From Allodiplogaster sudhausi (taxonomy: Eukaryota; Nematoda; Chromadorea; Rhabditida; Diplogasteridae), in assembly GCA_945643635.1 (NCBI GenBank), contig CALZFC010000040.1, positions 1,455,501 to 1,519,500 of the forward strand: DNA of 64,000 nt. The letters are read 5' to 3'. Position 1 is the first letter of the stretch. Every line of letters begins with the position of its first letter. The notes under the pieces were generated by a model. It was not told where the DNA came from, ran no database searches, and saw only the letters and a program-made list of their open reading frames with translations. The translations under genes were made by a program, and so were the position numbers. Below are positions 1 to 13,280 of this stretch, piece after piece.

Positions 1-205
1 TGAGAGAAAGTGTTAGAGTGAATGAGAGAGTGTGAGAGATGAGAGAGCGAGAGGAATGGATGAAATCTACCCAGAAAGTGGAAGAAGTGATTGAAACGAT
101 CAGCTGCGCAAGATGGCCGAGGAGACGTTTACACTTTCTTTTATTAAGCTCAAGCGCAGATTGAGATAGCCATTAGAGATAAAAGACGGCAGTTCGAAAG
201 ATAAA

Positions 206-312
206 TAGAGAGAGAGAAAGAAAGGGAGAGAGAGAGAAATAGATAAAGAGCAAGAGAGAGAAAGATGGAGATAGAGAGATAGAGAGAGAGATAGAATGAG
301 AGAGAGAGAAAA
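206..312. repeat. GA-rich microsatellite
   Basis: Interrupted (GA)n with AAAG and ATAG interruptions on the plus strand. Confidence 0.9.
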
Positions 313-692
313 AACTGAGCGAAAGAACAAGCGAGAAACAGGGTACCGAAAAGAGAGGAAGAGCGACCTTCCACTCAATCTTTCCTAGCATGCTTGTGTT
401 GATTAGATCGTCGCGTACTTCATAAAGAGTAAAGAAGCAACATCCCACCTTGAACTTACTTGGCCGGAGCGGATTGGGAGGGGATTATTACGGATTTCCA
501 CTTGGCTCTTCTCACTCATTCTTATTTCCGCCTCCTCCGCTTCTTCCTTGATTGCTCCGCCAATTCTTTTACACTTCTCGTCAAAATAGTTTGATCCGCT
601 GCTCAATGCACTTTGTGCAGAAGTGGATAAAAGCCTCTCCCTCTTTCACTTCTTACTCTCTTCCTCTGCCTCTCTTCTCTCCCACTTCTCAA

Positions 693-726
<34 letters not shown>

Positions 727-1022
727 CCTCAATCGGTCGACTTCATTTACCTATTCAATCATAGCCTTCACCTTGATAGCAGCCAGAAGCTTATAGAGCA
801 GAAAAAGTTTACGAGAAGTATACTTTAAAAAGATCAGTAAAAATGCGTATCGAATGTGTATGTGCATAAAATATTTGTCATGATACAGCTTGGGATGGAG
901 GAGATACATAAATCTTCCTGTCCAAAAGAAGCAATCTGCCAAGTGTAACCTCATTGTGCTCTTCCAAGCACTCGGCTGGCACCAATTCAAACGATGAAAG
1001 GTTAAAAGAAGCTACCAGGTAA

Positions 1023-1116
1023 AGAGAGAGAGGGAGAGAGAGAGAGAGGGAGAGGGAGAGAGGGAGAGAGAGAGGGGGAGAGAGAGAGGGAGAGAGGGAG
1101 GGAGAGGGAGAGAGAG

Positions 1117-1147
<31 letters not shown>
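1023..1147. repeat. GA/GGGA microsatellite
   Basis: About 125 bp of (GA)n with many GGGAGA interruptions. The plus strand is almost pure purine. Confidence 0.95.
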
Positions 1148-4100
1148 AATGACACGGATACTCTTCCAGCGGAGGAATCCCTAGTATTGGATGATAGGAA
1201 GGAAGTATTATTGTTAGCTCTGCTTGAGCTGCCCTGCGAAAGGCAAAAAGAGAGAGAAAAAGAACGCTAAAGGTGCAGCACATTTTTTGACGGACTTTAC
1301 ACAGGCAGTAGCTTCCTCGAGGAGTGAAAAGGAGAGACAAGAAGGAGGTGGCAGAATTCTTCGTGAGAAAAGTCAAGCATTTTAGCTAACTTGCATCATG
1401 GAAATTCATGATTTCGGCACACTTGAAGATCTACTCAATTCACTGGACCCCTGAACGTGAATCTCTTGAATATCTTCACAAAAAGAGGTGTTCGTTGTCG
1501 AACGTGAACTGGGAGACCGATGACAACCTGATAAATGCGAGCAGTAAAAGTTGAAGAAGCGGCAGGGAGAGACAGCATCTAATTGAGAGAGCAGAGCAGA
1601 GATGGAACTGATCTAATGAGAGATAAAGAAAAAAGAGAGGTTCTCCGAGGAGGAAGTGGCCGCTCTATCATTGTAAAACATCGGTTGTCTTTCTGCAACA
1701 TCAAGCCAAACCTCCAACGCTTTTTTGTTGTTGGAAAAATGGGGCTGTAAACCTAGAGGCGATGAAATGTTAAGATATTCACAATGACTTCAGGAAAGTG
1801 CAAGAGACACAAAAGTGTTACAAGGACATCCAGAGCCTCAAAAGATTCGAGTGGTAGTAAAATCGAGCATGATTCTGATTGTGACTCAGTAATGCAAGAT
1901 TGAATGGAATTGATGTTTCTTTCTGGTGACTCACAAATCGCCCGAGGCGTTCTAGCCGATTTCTGATCCCGCCCACTCCTGAAACATTCACCCAATCCAC
2001 TCAACCACAGCACAACCTTCCTTTTTGAAGAAAGAAAAAAGAGAAATTGCCGAATTTTGCATGAGTGAACGCACTCGGAGAACAAATGAAAGTCAGCAGA
2101 GACTGGCGATGCGGAAAGAGAAGAAGGCAAATGAACAAGGCTCAAGAGGACCGAAATGGAATGAATACATTGGAGGGAGGAGGTGGACATTCTATGTTTA
2201 CTTGGCCATTGTGTGGACCGGTGGGTCAATGCCGGATACGAACGAGATTCAAAAGAAGAAGATAACAAGGGCAGAGAGTGCGAGAGAGAGAGAGCGAGAG
2301 AGAGAGAGAGGAGAAAGAGAGAGAGAGGAAAGAGAAAGCAGAGTGAGAAGTGTCGTGCACTTTCTGACTGGCCCGCATGTGAAGGGATGCATGGAAGGCC
2401 AGAGGTTTGTTTGTGCGTGTAAGTGACAAGTACTGCATAAGCGTGCAATGCATGTTGTTACTATGCAGATAGAGGAATTCCACTGCCAAGAGAGGAAACA
2501 GTAGAATAGTAAAGTGGTATATTGAACATAGTTGATTCCCGTGGACAGTCCATCGAAGGAGCCACTGGCTCGCATGCAGAAGTAGATGAAATCTCGGGAG
2601 CGATCGTATATTCGGGTGGTCGGACAGTCGGAATCCTTCTTGACCATTCTCTATTCGCACGCGAGTGACTGTGAACAGTGAAGCAAGAGGGACACGCTCT
2701 CCGCTCTCGGACAGACAACCAAACCAAATCTCTTTCTCTCAACACTCTTTCAAACATCCTGTCCCGACTTCTTCGCTTCTGCATGTTAGCTCCGTTCTCT
2801 CAATACCTCTTTGATCTCTCTCCTGACTTTCTTCCTCTCGAGGAGCGCAACATGATTTTGCTATCCCAGCTATCACTTTCTCTCTTCATTCTCCCTTTCC
2901 TCTCTCTCTCTCTATCTCTCACTCTCTCTCTCTCTCTTTCTCTCTTTTCTCTCTCCCTTTCTTCCTTTCTCGCTCATCCTCTTTCTCTTTCATTCTTGAA
3001 CTGGCAGATGAAGCGTGCTGGAGAAGACGGAAAGAGGAGAAGAATATGGCTAATTTGGAGGCCATATTTGGAGAAGACTCCATTACCGAAGAAGAAACCA
3101 AAGAGCCCTGGCCAAATGGAAGAACAGAACTTCCGGGCCACTCTCTGCGTCAACCATTATCCATCATGCATTCTTCACCCTTGCCCACGCTCTTTCTATT
3201 TATGTTCATCTCCATCACTGAACATCCATGAACATTGAAGAGCACAATCTAGTAGACGCTTTTAAAATATATCTGAATGTTATTGCTCAAAAAAGTAAAA
3301 TGCCTGGTAGAGAGAAACAGGCCTCACTTGGGAGGCAGCAAAGCGACGCCACCACGGCAGGAATTACTTATGCATTGAGTCATGAGAAGAGGAAGAAGAA
3401 TGAGGATGACGGAGTGACCATGGTAGAGAAGTGGAGAGAGCGGGCATTACGAGAGGAGTAGAGCAGGACAGACACTGTTAAGATGTCTACATTCTAGACT
3501 AGCCGAAGCTGAAATGTGCGCAGTGATAAAGTAGAGTGCACCTGGTGATATGACTGGGAAATGCTCTCTCAATCATTTCGCACAGACAGCGAGCAGGTAG
3601 TGAACAGATAGAGGGAGACAAGAGAAAGACATGGAAGGATATATTTGGAGAAAATGATATGGAGGAGGGGACAAATGCTTTTAAAATGCATAAATGACTA
3701 GCGAAGTACTCTTTTATTGTTGCTACCAGGTCAGGATTCGGGGTAGAGAGTCACAGATGGTCAAGAAAGCAAGACAGGCTGGGGAGAGGTAGAAGTGATA
3801 GGAGACAGAGAGAGAGAGATCGAAGTGAGGGAATAATGAGAGAGCAGGGAGAGAGAGAAGAAGAAGAAGAAGTAGGCAGTGCCTTCAACCCTCCGAGATT
3901 ATGGGCTCGCCCGGGTGGTGTTGGCTCGCTTAGTTGGAAGAAGCCTGCAGAGGCAGCGCAAACATGGCTAGTGCCTGCCTAACTGTCCGGAAGATAACAA
4001 GAGATGAGAGAGAACACTGGAGACAAGAGAAGCAGATGGCGAGAGCGCAAGTGAGAGAGTATGGAGAATCGAGAGACACGACGACGTCTTCATAAAGACG

Positions 4101-4729
4101 CAGAAAACGATTTGAGAGGTGCTTTGACAAGGGTTTGGGGACAAAATTCTGTGTTGACCGTTGATCTCATTATTAATCCTTTTCCATATCGTAGCAGAGC
4201 AAACAGGAAAGTGGATGTTTAGATGTAATGAGTAAGTCATATCTTCAGTAGTTTAATTATTATCGACCATATTTACATAGATAATAGTGAGATGATGAGT
4301 CCTGGCAGACTACGGAAGACAAAAGCGGATTGTGTTGTTTCTTGCCACCCCTCCACTGCTTCCCTCGACCTCCTCGGAGAGGGTGCAATCAAGGCTCCCC
4401 TCCTTCAGCTTAAGGAGAATGGGGCTGGAAATCCCTAGTCGTCACGAATATTGCCACCACCCGCGCCCCTCTGGAGACTCCTTCTCTCTTCTACTCTTTC
4501 ATCCCCCATGTCCGTCCAAATAACTGTTTTAACTCATCTGCGAATACATATACATACAACACCTTATCATGATCTTTTGTAGGAAAACACAAATCATGCC
4601 CTGTACCAAAGCTTTATCATCTCTTATAGTGGCATTGCGTAGCATTTTAGAGATGAGCTGAAGGGAATGCCGCTGAGTTGAGAGGGACTAGGCGAGAGAG
4701 AAAGGGCAGGAGAGATTTGGCGGGAGAAG

Positions 4730-4738
<9 letters not shown>

Positions 4739-4766
<28 letters not shown>
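4739..4766. repeat. (GA)14 just past the RPN11 stop
   Basis: Uninterrupted (GA)n eleven bases beyond the RPN11 stop codon, so it would be (CU)n in the RPN11 3' untranslated region. Confidence 0.9.
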
Positions 4767-4771
<5 letters not shown>

Positions 4772-4777
4772 CTCTCT

Positions 4778-5848
4778 TCACTGCAGAGTGGACGCGGCGA
4801 TGGAGTTGGTCAGCTGCTCCGTGATGTTCGCCTCCATCAGAGACCGAGCCGTCTGTTGTCAACTATTTCAATCTCAAACATATTTAGCAAAAAAAAAATC
4901 TATTAAGAACATAATGATGTGACCTCCTCGAGACGCAGCCTGGCATTGGTCTTTCCGTACTTCTCCGCCTCCTCGATCGCCTTCTTCTTCTCCTTCTCGG
5001 CTGCCGTCTCCTTCTTCGCCTTCTTCACCACCGGCTCCGCATCCGCCACACGCGACTCGAGTTCCTGTTCATCCAGTCAGTATTATCGTGCCACAGTAAT
5101 CCATGGAGTAGATATGGGCTCGCCTTGTTCTGGAGCTTGGCGTACTTGAGCAGCTGGCCGAGGCGCTCCCCATTCTGCCGTTCAGACGCGCTCGCAAGAG
5201 GAGCCTGCCAAAAGAAAAATCTAATTAATTTTTTTTGAGCATTTCTTCATTCATATCCAATGGTTTATGATGAAACATGTTAAAAAAAAGGAAATACCTT
5301 GAAAGCGTCAGTCCAGCGACGGCCATCGAGGGACTGGAGCATCCGCTGCTCGTAGCTTCCCAACTTGTAGTCACAGACAAGAGAGTAGTATCTAAGTTGT
5401 CATCTTCTTCATAGCCAAACCTCAAAGGAGTGAGTGCTCACTTCTTCCCGAGTCCGTTGACGAGAGCAACAGCGCCGGCGTGATTGGCAACGGCGCCGAT
5501 GCAGGAAGTTGTCTCGCGAGAAGAATTGACGATGGAGAAGCCGGGAAGTTGGAAGGAAGCAGAAGTCGGGAACAGACGGAATGCCTCCAGCAGCACCTTC
5601 AATGCTTAGTAATCTCTACTATTCTAGTTGTTCTCAACAACCTTTCCCTTGACGGATTGAATGGGATCCACGACCACTGCGATGGCACGAGGATTCAACT
5701 GCTCAAAGCTCTGCTGAGTATGCTGATCCACTGAAGAGAGCCAGCAGCCGAAGCCAGGGTGCGAGTGATACCTATAGAAGACAGAGAGAGCAAAAGGGAG
5801 GAGAGAAAGGGGAGAGGGAAAGAAAGAGAGAGGAAGAGAGATAGAGAA

Positions 5849-5906
<58 letters not shown>

Positions 5907-6513
5907 GGATGGAGAGGGAAGAGGGAGTTGGCAAAAAAAAATAGAAAAGTGGATACTGACCAGCCGACGACGTTCTCTTTGCGCTGAGTGATCTTGAGAA
6001 GGTCGGCCATCTTCGCCTGGTAAACGGGGTCCACCGACTCAACCGACACAGACTGCAATTCGGTGTGGATCTCTATTTGATTTCAGAAGAGGAAAGATGG
6101 ACATGTAGATAGACAGTATTATCAAAATTCCTTGTTCTGAATTCACTGACAGTTCCGCTCTGCGGCATGGCGAAGACGTCGACGACTGTGATTGTGTAGT
6201 CGTCCACGAACTCGCCGAGCATCAGACCCATCACCTCAAATATGGAATCGTCGATTATTGTTTCTTCTAAACTCAAATGAAATGGAAGACCTCGAGAGGA
6301 ACGCCGCGGCGTGCGTGAGTGAGCATTTTGAGGAGAGCGAGGGCGGAGATCTTCACAGTCTCGGAAGTGTCTGGCTGGATGGAATCCACCGACTGCTCAG
6401 GAGTCTGCGAAAGCAGATTCTGTAAACACAGCGGGCACCTTTGGGGAAAAGCGTGGAGAAGACCAGGAGAAGCACACCCGGAGGTTGCCGAGCTGTTGGA
6501 GGAGTTGCTCCAT
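4778..6513 (-). CDS. RPN11: 26S proteasome regulatory subunit RPN11 (PSMD14), JAMM deubiquitinase
   Basis: Zinc metalloprotease of the proteasome lid that removes ubiquitin chains from substrates as they enter the proteasome. Ten exons can be read: 6513-6478, 6419-6291, 6234-6151, 6052-5961, 5771-5642, 5596-5442, 5391-5298, 5204-5124, 5064-4924 and 4852-4778. They sum to 1017 bases (338 residues), against about 310 in human. The start [10 protein letters not shown] aligns with the family start MDRLLRLGGG. The catalytic Glu region [14 protein letters not shown], the JAMM core [16 protein letters not shown] and the following DPIQSVKGK are all intact, so the enzyme should be active. The part after AFRL (exon 6) is clearly diverged, keeping only RETTS of the usual segment. 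Exon 9 is unusually Lys/Glu/Ala-rich and accounts for the extra length. The intron after exon 8 uses a GC donor (GCGAGC). The intron before exon 5 is filled by a sense-strand (CT)n tract. Confidence 0.95.
5781..5926. repeat. GA microsatellite inside RPN11 intron 4
   Basis: Purine on the plus strand, so (CU)n in the RPN11 transcript. It runs almost into the acceptor at 5772 and so supplies the polypyrimidine tract of that intron. Confidence 0.9.
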
Positions 6514-7205
6514 TATGAGAGGGAAGAGATCGAAAGAGCACAGATAAGCAGATGGGCGACCACTCGCGAAAGACGATTCGATGAATAGTGACGAGGAGAA
6601 AATGGCATCCCCAATCAGTTCTCGCATTTCACTCTCAGAACAGATTTGCATGCGAGTATCCTTGCCTTTTCATGCACTCTAACAACTTTGTGCGTTTTTT
6701 GCACTTTCGAATGTTCTTGCATATGGAATGACTATGAAGCATACAATCTTCCTATTTAGGGAATCTTCGTATTCAATTTCGACAAAATTATTAAAATGAT
6801 TTGGACTGCGTTTCGTTTCTATGTACATACATACTTGCGTCTGTTGATCTTTGCCTAAAGGAACTGTCACCTCCAATCACAACGGCGACTCATTTACTAA
6901 AACAAACATGTCACTTCTACAGTATCACATTCCGGTATCAGCACTCCGATTGGCCTTTTAACCTTTCATCTCTCTCTCTCTCTCTCTCTCTCGCTCTCGC
7001 TCTCTCTCTCTCTCTCTGTTTCATTCTCGCTCTCCTTCTTCCCATATCTCTCACTTTGTCTCCACCACTCTTTCCCTCCAAGTCCATATGCTGTTCTCAA
7101 CATCTTGTATCTCCTTCCGGGAGGACGGCTGTATGCATTTCCGGGCCCTTGACCCGAGCCCGCCGGTCTTGTCGCAAGGGGCAGCCAGCGCCTTCCCCGG
7201 GCAGT

Positions 7206-7249
<44 letters not shown>

Positions 7250-7308
7250 TCTCTCTCTCTCTCCTTCTCTCTCTCTCTCTCCTTCTCTCTCTTCTTCTCT
7301 CTATCTCT
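7206..7308. repeat. (CT)n microsatellite
   Basis: About 100 bp of (CT)n with CCTT interruptions. Confidence 0.95.
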
Positions 7309-8327
7309 TTATTCACTGTCTCCTTGTTTTGTCTTTCTTCCGCCTGCCTTCCTGCTCTCTTCTAATTTCCATACTCTCTCGCTGTCAATCAGGGGCCATT
7401 TTGGTAGACCGTCTCAATCCGTCCCTCTCGTTTCATCAACTCAAGTACACCTTCCCGATAATCTCTTCTCTCCAAGCACTGCTCTTCTCATTCTCTTTTG
7501 CTAGTTCTTCCACCGGCTAAATACATATTTATATGTAAGTCTGACTCGGTTTGCAGCTCAAATTTTTGAGAAAGTGGAATTGCTTCGAGATATTCAGGCG
7601 TTAACCCTCCCGTTCCCACGTTGTTATTCTCACTATCCCTAGAATTACTTCTCTTATTCAATCCCTCCTATCTCTGTGCTCTCTCTCCTTGCACCACTCT
7701 CTATCCCAACTAATTTCTCGCTCCATCTAAGCATGGCTACATGCGTAATTAGCATTGTCGCTTGTCCCCCCCCTGCCCGGACAGATTGTGGTGTCTTGGT
7801 GTTCCGCCCAACCCTTCTACTCACTAAAACGTCCTCCCCAACCCCCCCCCCCTCCCATCCTCTTCTATATTCACATATTTGTCCATCTTTTCGTGTTTTC
7901 GATGCCATCGCCCTCAGCCTGATACAGTAAACCCGAAAATATGTATGGCTTTTCTGATGTTTCCATGTTTGTGTATTCACAAATTCATGATCGTGAACTG
8001 CTGACCTTTCTAATGGCAAGAGGAAGAGAAGAGAGAGATTATTAAAGGCTAATATTTTGAGATGGAGAGAGAGAATGAGCAAAAAGTGTAGCGGTGCACA
8101 GGAATGTAGCCATTTTCCACTCCTATATCTTTTCTCCTTTCACTCCTTCCCTTTGAATATCTCTCTCCCTCTCTCTCCTTCTCTCTCCCCCCCCCCTCTC
8201 TCTCTCTCTCTTTCTCTTGGGAATTACGTCTTTTTCATGCCAGCTTCATTGTGCCCCTTATTCTCACAAACATCTCTCTTGCCTCATATCCTTCGGACCC
8301 CCTTCTCTCCCTCCTTTTGTCTCTCCC

Positions 8328-8330
<3 letters not shown>

Positions 8331-8382
<52 letters not shown>

Positions 8383-8392
8383 TCTATCTCTC
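8331..8392. repeat. (CT)n microsatellite
   Basis: About 60 bp of nearly perfect (CT)n. Confidence 0.95.
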
Positions 8393-8742
8393 ACTGTAGA
8401 TATGTATGTATGTGTATCTCCATTTTTCTCCCCCGTATGAATATACATTTGTTGATGCCTCCTTGATGTTTCCTTTCCACGATCCTCGTCAACAATTCTA
8501 CGATACAGCATGAGAATTCCTTTTCAACGCATTTTTATGCCGAATGTTTTCAAAAAAGAATGCAGCAGTCTTCATTAAAAAGCTTGGCCTACGATAATGA
8601 TAAAAAAAATAATAATAAAATAATCAGCGATTAATAACGCCTTTCATAGTCACCTTTTTTACTCATTCTCTTTTGAGAAGTTACAGTCCTGTAAAATCGA
8701 ATCGCCATTTCAACAACATACTTACTTTCCCGCAGCATATGC

Positions 8743-8749
8743 TATAAAA
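8743..8749 (+). promoter_or_regulatory. Possible TATA box
   Basis: TATAAAA followed by a pyrimidine-rich stretch, 112 bases before an ATG at 8861 that opens a possible small gene. Position and sequence fit a core promoter, but this is inferred from the sequence alone. Confidence 0.4.
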
Positions 8750-8860
8750 CGTCTCGAATCTCTTCCTCTGCATTCTTCGATCATCGTCTTGTCGTTTACT
8801 ACACAAATTACAAGCCGGCCGCCACCGGCCCCGAGGGGACAAAAGAGTTGGCAGAATAGG

Positions 8861-8979
8861 ATGGCCGAGTTCATCGGCGGCTCATATGGTAGACTGGACT
8901 CACTTTACAAAGGCTTGGGTAATTTGTAGCTCTTTCCCTCCCTCTCACTCTCTTTCAGAGTCTCCCTCTCTCTTTCTCT

Positions 8980-9024
<45 letters not shown>

Positions 9025-9402
9025 CTATGCTCTTACTTCCTCTCTCATGTGCTCTTCTGTAATGCAGATGCAACACTTATCACCCTCTCGGGAGCATTTC
9101 TGGAGAAGAAAGATGGTGACACTCTGCAAGAGTACACTGCGCTTTTAAGACATCATAACAACAATTCCTTCTTATTTACTCCAGTTTGTCGTACTTGGTT
9201 GAATTCAAAGAAATTTGAATGGAGAGAAAGAAGCGTAACCCTGAGTCGTCTTCTTGTATTCCTCGTCTTACTTGAGGCAAGAAGTGGAAGCCTCATTCTT
9301 CAGTTGTCACTCAATCATGCTCCCGCCTTCACTTTATCTTTACCATTTCGAGCATCTTTGCAGCTTGTAATGCATATTGCTGATATGTATTTTCTTTTAT
9401 AG
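8861..9402 (+). CDS. Possible small two-exon gene, function unknown
   Basis: Exon 1 runs 8861-8918 (start MAEFIGGSYGRLDSLYKGL) to a GTAATT donor. After an intron carrying a (CT)n tract and ending GCAG, exon 2 opens at 9068 in frame (DATLITLSGAFLEKKDG) and stays open to a stop at 9402. The joined product would be about 130 residues. Support comes from the TATA box upstream, the clean frame across the junction and the (CT)n-led acceptor, which is the pattern in the proven genes here. The C-terminal half is hydrophobic and may be intron read-through. I do not recognise the family. Confidence 0.35.
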
Positions 9403-9698
9403 TCTTATTATTTCCATTCTTCAACCCTCTTCTTTCTGTTCCTCTTTTCCTTAGCTTCTTCTGTCTATCTGACCCACGAAATAATGTCAAATATCCATCT
9501 TTTGGATGCCTTTGAATATCTCCGCCACCCTCTCTTCGCCTTCTTTCTTTCCCTTCCTTCGCTGAACAGCCCGATGAAAATACTGGCGACTTCCTGCGGA
9601 ATGTGAATGGGCAGAACACTGCGAGTTCTCATGAAAAAGGGGCAGTTCAAGAGAATGGAAATCTTCATTGAGAGAACGAAGGAATAGAGAAAAGAAGA

Positions 9699-9730
<32 letters not shown>

Positions 9731-9932
9731 AAGAAAGAGAGAGAGAGAGAGAGACGAGAATGCCGGAGAGAGGAAAGAGTAGTAGAAGCATACGAAATGA
9801 GAAGAGTAAAGAAAAGCTGTAGTGAGATTGCTGAATGTGATGGGAGCAAAAGTCCGGTGAAGGAAGAAGCTGCTCGGGCTAAGAGAGCCATCCATGATTC
9901 TCCATCTTTCATCCACCTTCTCCTCTCTCGTC

Positions 9933-9966
<34 letters not shown>

Positions 9967-10016
9967 CTCTCTTTTTCGCCCCTCTCTCTCTGTCTTCGTT
10001 TCTCTCTTTCTCTCCG

Positions 10017-10047
<31 letters not shown>

Positions 10048-10228
10048 TCTTCCTGTACGGTGTCCTATGTCTCTCATTTGTCATCACTTCCTCGCTCCCC
10101 AGTCTCAATGGACTGTCCACAGTATCGCTACAATTAATCCTTCTCTGGGTTCTGACTGCGCACTTCTTCTGCATGTATTATGGAAACTATTCAGTCTGAT
10201 CCTCTGAATCGTCCACTCTGTTTTCTAG

Positions 10229-10424
10229 CTCTCCCTCTCCCTCTTCCTCTCTACCCATTTCTCCTCTCCCTCTCTCTCCCTCTCTCCCTCCCCCTCTCCC
10301 TCTCCCTCTCCCTCCCCCTCTCCCTCCCTCTCCCTTTCTCCCTCTCCCTCTCTCTCTCTCCATCTCCCTTTCTCCCTCTCCCTCTCTCCCTCTCCCTCTC
10401 TCCCTCTCCCTCTCTCTCCCTCCC

Positions 10425-10458
<34 letters not shown>

Positions 10459-10467
10459 CCTCTCTCC
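10229..10467. repeat. (CCCTCT)n pyrimidine block
   Basis: Roughly 240 bp of CCCTCT/CTCTCC units, almost entirely pyrimidine on the plus strand. Confidence 0.95.
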
Positions 10468-10794
10468 TTACTCTTTCCCTTCTCTTCTGCCCTAATCGTG
10501 CCCAGTACGCGTCATCGACCCTTGAATTGAGCATGTACAAATTTGAATGAGCGCTTTGTGGCCCGCGGGATGCCGGAACTGGCGGACTAAGCAGTCCATT
10601 GCGAAGACCACGCCGCCATCTTTATTCACTTCCATTATTTCTCCCTCCTTGCGTACTCTCTCGCCTACAATTCGCCCTTTAATTCATCTTTCTCTATGCG
10701 CATATCTATCTCTGCACTCTATTCCATTCTCCTCTCCCTCTCACCATCAGTCTCTCCCTCCTTTCTCTCGGCTCTCTCTCTACTCTCTCTTCCC

Positions 10795-10831
<37 letters not shown>

Positions 10832-12814
10832 CGTTCTGTTTCTGCTCAACCGATATACTCCGTTGCTCTGCAGCATTGGCCAAATTTCTTGTCTTCGAAT
10901 ACATGTTGCTCCTCCTCCTCAACCTTCGCATTCCCCGCCCCCAAGGGGTCAAACCATAGTCCATTGCCGACCACAGCCGACTTATTATCCCATGACTGGC
11001 ACTTCCTATCCCAGAAAGCACTGAAGCCTGTTTTACTTACTACGTTCCATTGGCGATCATAGGAAGAGAGGAAGGGGAAATAGGCCATTCGCAAGGGGCG
11101 CGGAATGTCGGTAGAAGTTGATCTTCCAAGCCTCTCCCGCCTCCCCCTTCCTTTCTTCCCGTGCTATCTGCCAATTGCTCACTCTGTTCAAGTCTCATGC
11201 ATTCTCTATCTCTTCTCTCTTCCTTCCTTTGCTTCGTTCAATACGATCGGTTACCTCATTCTGATATTATGTACAAAACTTCCATCCGCGTTTTATTTAT
11301 TTTTTTTTTTTTTGAACAATTGATTGCAAACCTCAATAGTCACATTAGTTTCTCGCTAAAATAGCTCCATTTTGATCCTGCCATGAGCATGCCTTTTCAT
11401 TACATCCTACTACAATTTGGAATATATTCAACGTCTCTACTTCAGTTATCCCTACATTGTTTTTTTTTCTATCTTCAACTCCAGCCTACTTTCTTCCTTC
11501 TTTCCTCCCCCCTCTCTCTTTCCGTCTCACTATTTCTGTCTCTCTTTCTCTCTCTCTCTCTCAAACCCCTTTCCCAAGCGGAGTTCGCACGACAGTCCTT
11601 CGTGGCGGAAACCGGAGCTGGAGTGCCAAGTGCAGGCACGGAGGAGGGACAGAATAGCTTATGAAAGTGTCGGGAGAATGTGTTGAGCGGTTTGGAATAA
11701 AAGAGAAGAGGAGACTCCCTCGCCTGGATACTCGAGGCATGCACCCTCCCCCCCCCTCTGATGAGTGCGTAGTCGCAATGTCTGTTAAAACATCTTGCAT
11801 ATTTTTACAAGCCTGACTATATGACTAATTTACATGTTTGTTGCTTCCTATTCGAGTGCCACAGGTTGTAGTCTACTTGCTGTGTTTGGCCGACACTTGG
11901 ATTCTATTGAAATTAGCTTCGGGGAATGCGAAGAATGAAAGAAAGAGTCTCTGAGGATGTCTTCTCACTATTTGGCCCCATTTGTTGACACGGTCTTCCA
12001 TCTTAAAGAATGAAAGTCACGATACTGTTTTTCCTCGCAATTTTTCATTTACGCTTTATTAAGATTATCTTTTATCGTCTTTAATTGAAATTGCTAATTA
12101 ACATTCGACTTATAAGTTTATATGACTGATCGGCATATAGATTTGTGCGAACACATTGTTGTACAATAAGGAAGGAATTTTTTGAAATTCGCTGCTTCGT
12201 CCAAAGACTCCATCATTGTTGAGTTGCAATGCTCCTGCAGTATTTTTTTCAGCTATTCTTTGCATTGTTATCGGTAGGAAACGCGTTAACTGAGGGAGAG
12301 AGAGAGGGAGTAGAGAGAGATAGAGAATAAAACACGATATGGAGGGAAAAGAGAGAGAAATGCTGCTAGAGAATGCTAAATAAAATAGCATTTACTGACG
12401 TGCAGACATTGAGTATTAAAAAACCCGAGAAAGTGCACTTCATAGGACCGTCTTTTGCCTTTTAGTCTATCTCTCTCGAATTGTGGCACTCCCTCACAGC
12501 CTCTCCGTTGTAGTCACCATGGAAGTAGACGAGGAGAAGGGAGAATGCGTTCGTATTCATCCCTTTTCTATGAAGCCTTCGCACCTTTTTCCTGCAAATC
12601 TCGCGATGAGAAAGAGAAAGGAAAGAAAAGTTGGAGCCGAGAAGAATAAAAAGAAGATGAAGAAGAAGCAGGGGAGGGAGGAACGAAGAAGGCTCTCAAG
12701 GTGCCCAGGACTCTCTTTTGTACTCCCCTCCGCTTCAAGAGAATCACGCTCGATTATGTAGAGGATGAAAGGGTTCGACTGAAAAAAGAGTAGAGTACGA
12801 AAGAGAGACGGAGG

Positions 12815-12819
12815 GAGAG

Positions 12820-12861
<42 letters not shown>

Positions 12862-12925
12862 GGGAGAGAGAGAGTTGGGAGAGAGAGAGTTGGGAGAGGG
12901 AGAGAGAGAGTTGGGAGAGAGAGAT
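12815..12925. repeat. GA microsatellite with TTGGGA minisatellite
   Basis: A (GA)n run followed by four spaced copies of GAGAGTTGGGAGAGA, so a higher-order unit has formed within the microsatellite. Confidence 0.9.
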
Positions 12926-13188
12926 GAGCTAGTGCACGTTTGAAGAGAACACAACTCCCTTCGGCTTTCGGACAAAAGTCTCAGGCACGGAGGAGTGCGG
13001 TACTCGGAGGGATTTTCTTGTGCCCGAAGGCTTCCTTTGAATTGTGGCCATCTCTTCTCTTCTTCCTCTTCTTCACTCACTCCTACGCACTCTCAGTCGC
13101 ACTACCTTCTGACTACTTATTCGCAGCGGGAGTCCTTTTCACTGCTTCATTTCCTTATACTCTCTCACTCACCAACTGTGACGATCAC

Positions 13189-13190
<2 letters not shown>

Positions 13191-13240
<50 letters not shown>

Positions 13241-13247
13241 TTCTCTC

Positions 13248-13280
<33 letters not shown>
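13191..13280. repeat. (CT)n microsatellite
   Basis: About 90 bp of (CT)n with single TTT and ATC interruptions. Confidence 0.95.

Larger units (their letters stand above)
1..4777. other. Low-complexity intergenic region without a secure gene
   Basis: Mostly purine-rich or pyrimidine-rich simple sequence with arrays near 206-312, 1023-1147, 2272-2335 and 2895-2970. Long open frames here translate to Ser/Leu or Arg/Glu strings and are repeat artefacts. One short segment looks more like an exon: from 3008, just behind a (CT)n tract and a CAG acceptor, the plus strand stays open to a stop at 3231 with a mixed acidic composition (for example the residues NMANLEAIFGEDS). I could not connect it to other exons or name it. 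Confidence 0.6.
6514..8742. other. Intergenic, (CT)n-rich, no secure gene
   Basis: Contains (CT)n arrays near 6969-7015, 7206-7308 and 8331-8392, and C-runs near 7770, 7840 and 8190. A short GC-rich island near 7115-7205 stands out from its AT-richer surroundings, but neither strand gives a recognisable protein. I see no RNA gene. Confidence 0.6.

Noticed and set aside
100..3238. Many long open frames rich in Ser-Leu or Arg-Glu
   Set aside because: They are translations of (CT)n/(GA)n repeats. The same pattern appears wherever a microsatellite occurs and on both strands.
12815..12925. CRISPR-like spaced repeats
   Set aside because: Units are GA-microsatellite derivatives with no unique spacers, and the genome is eukaryotic.
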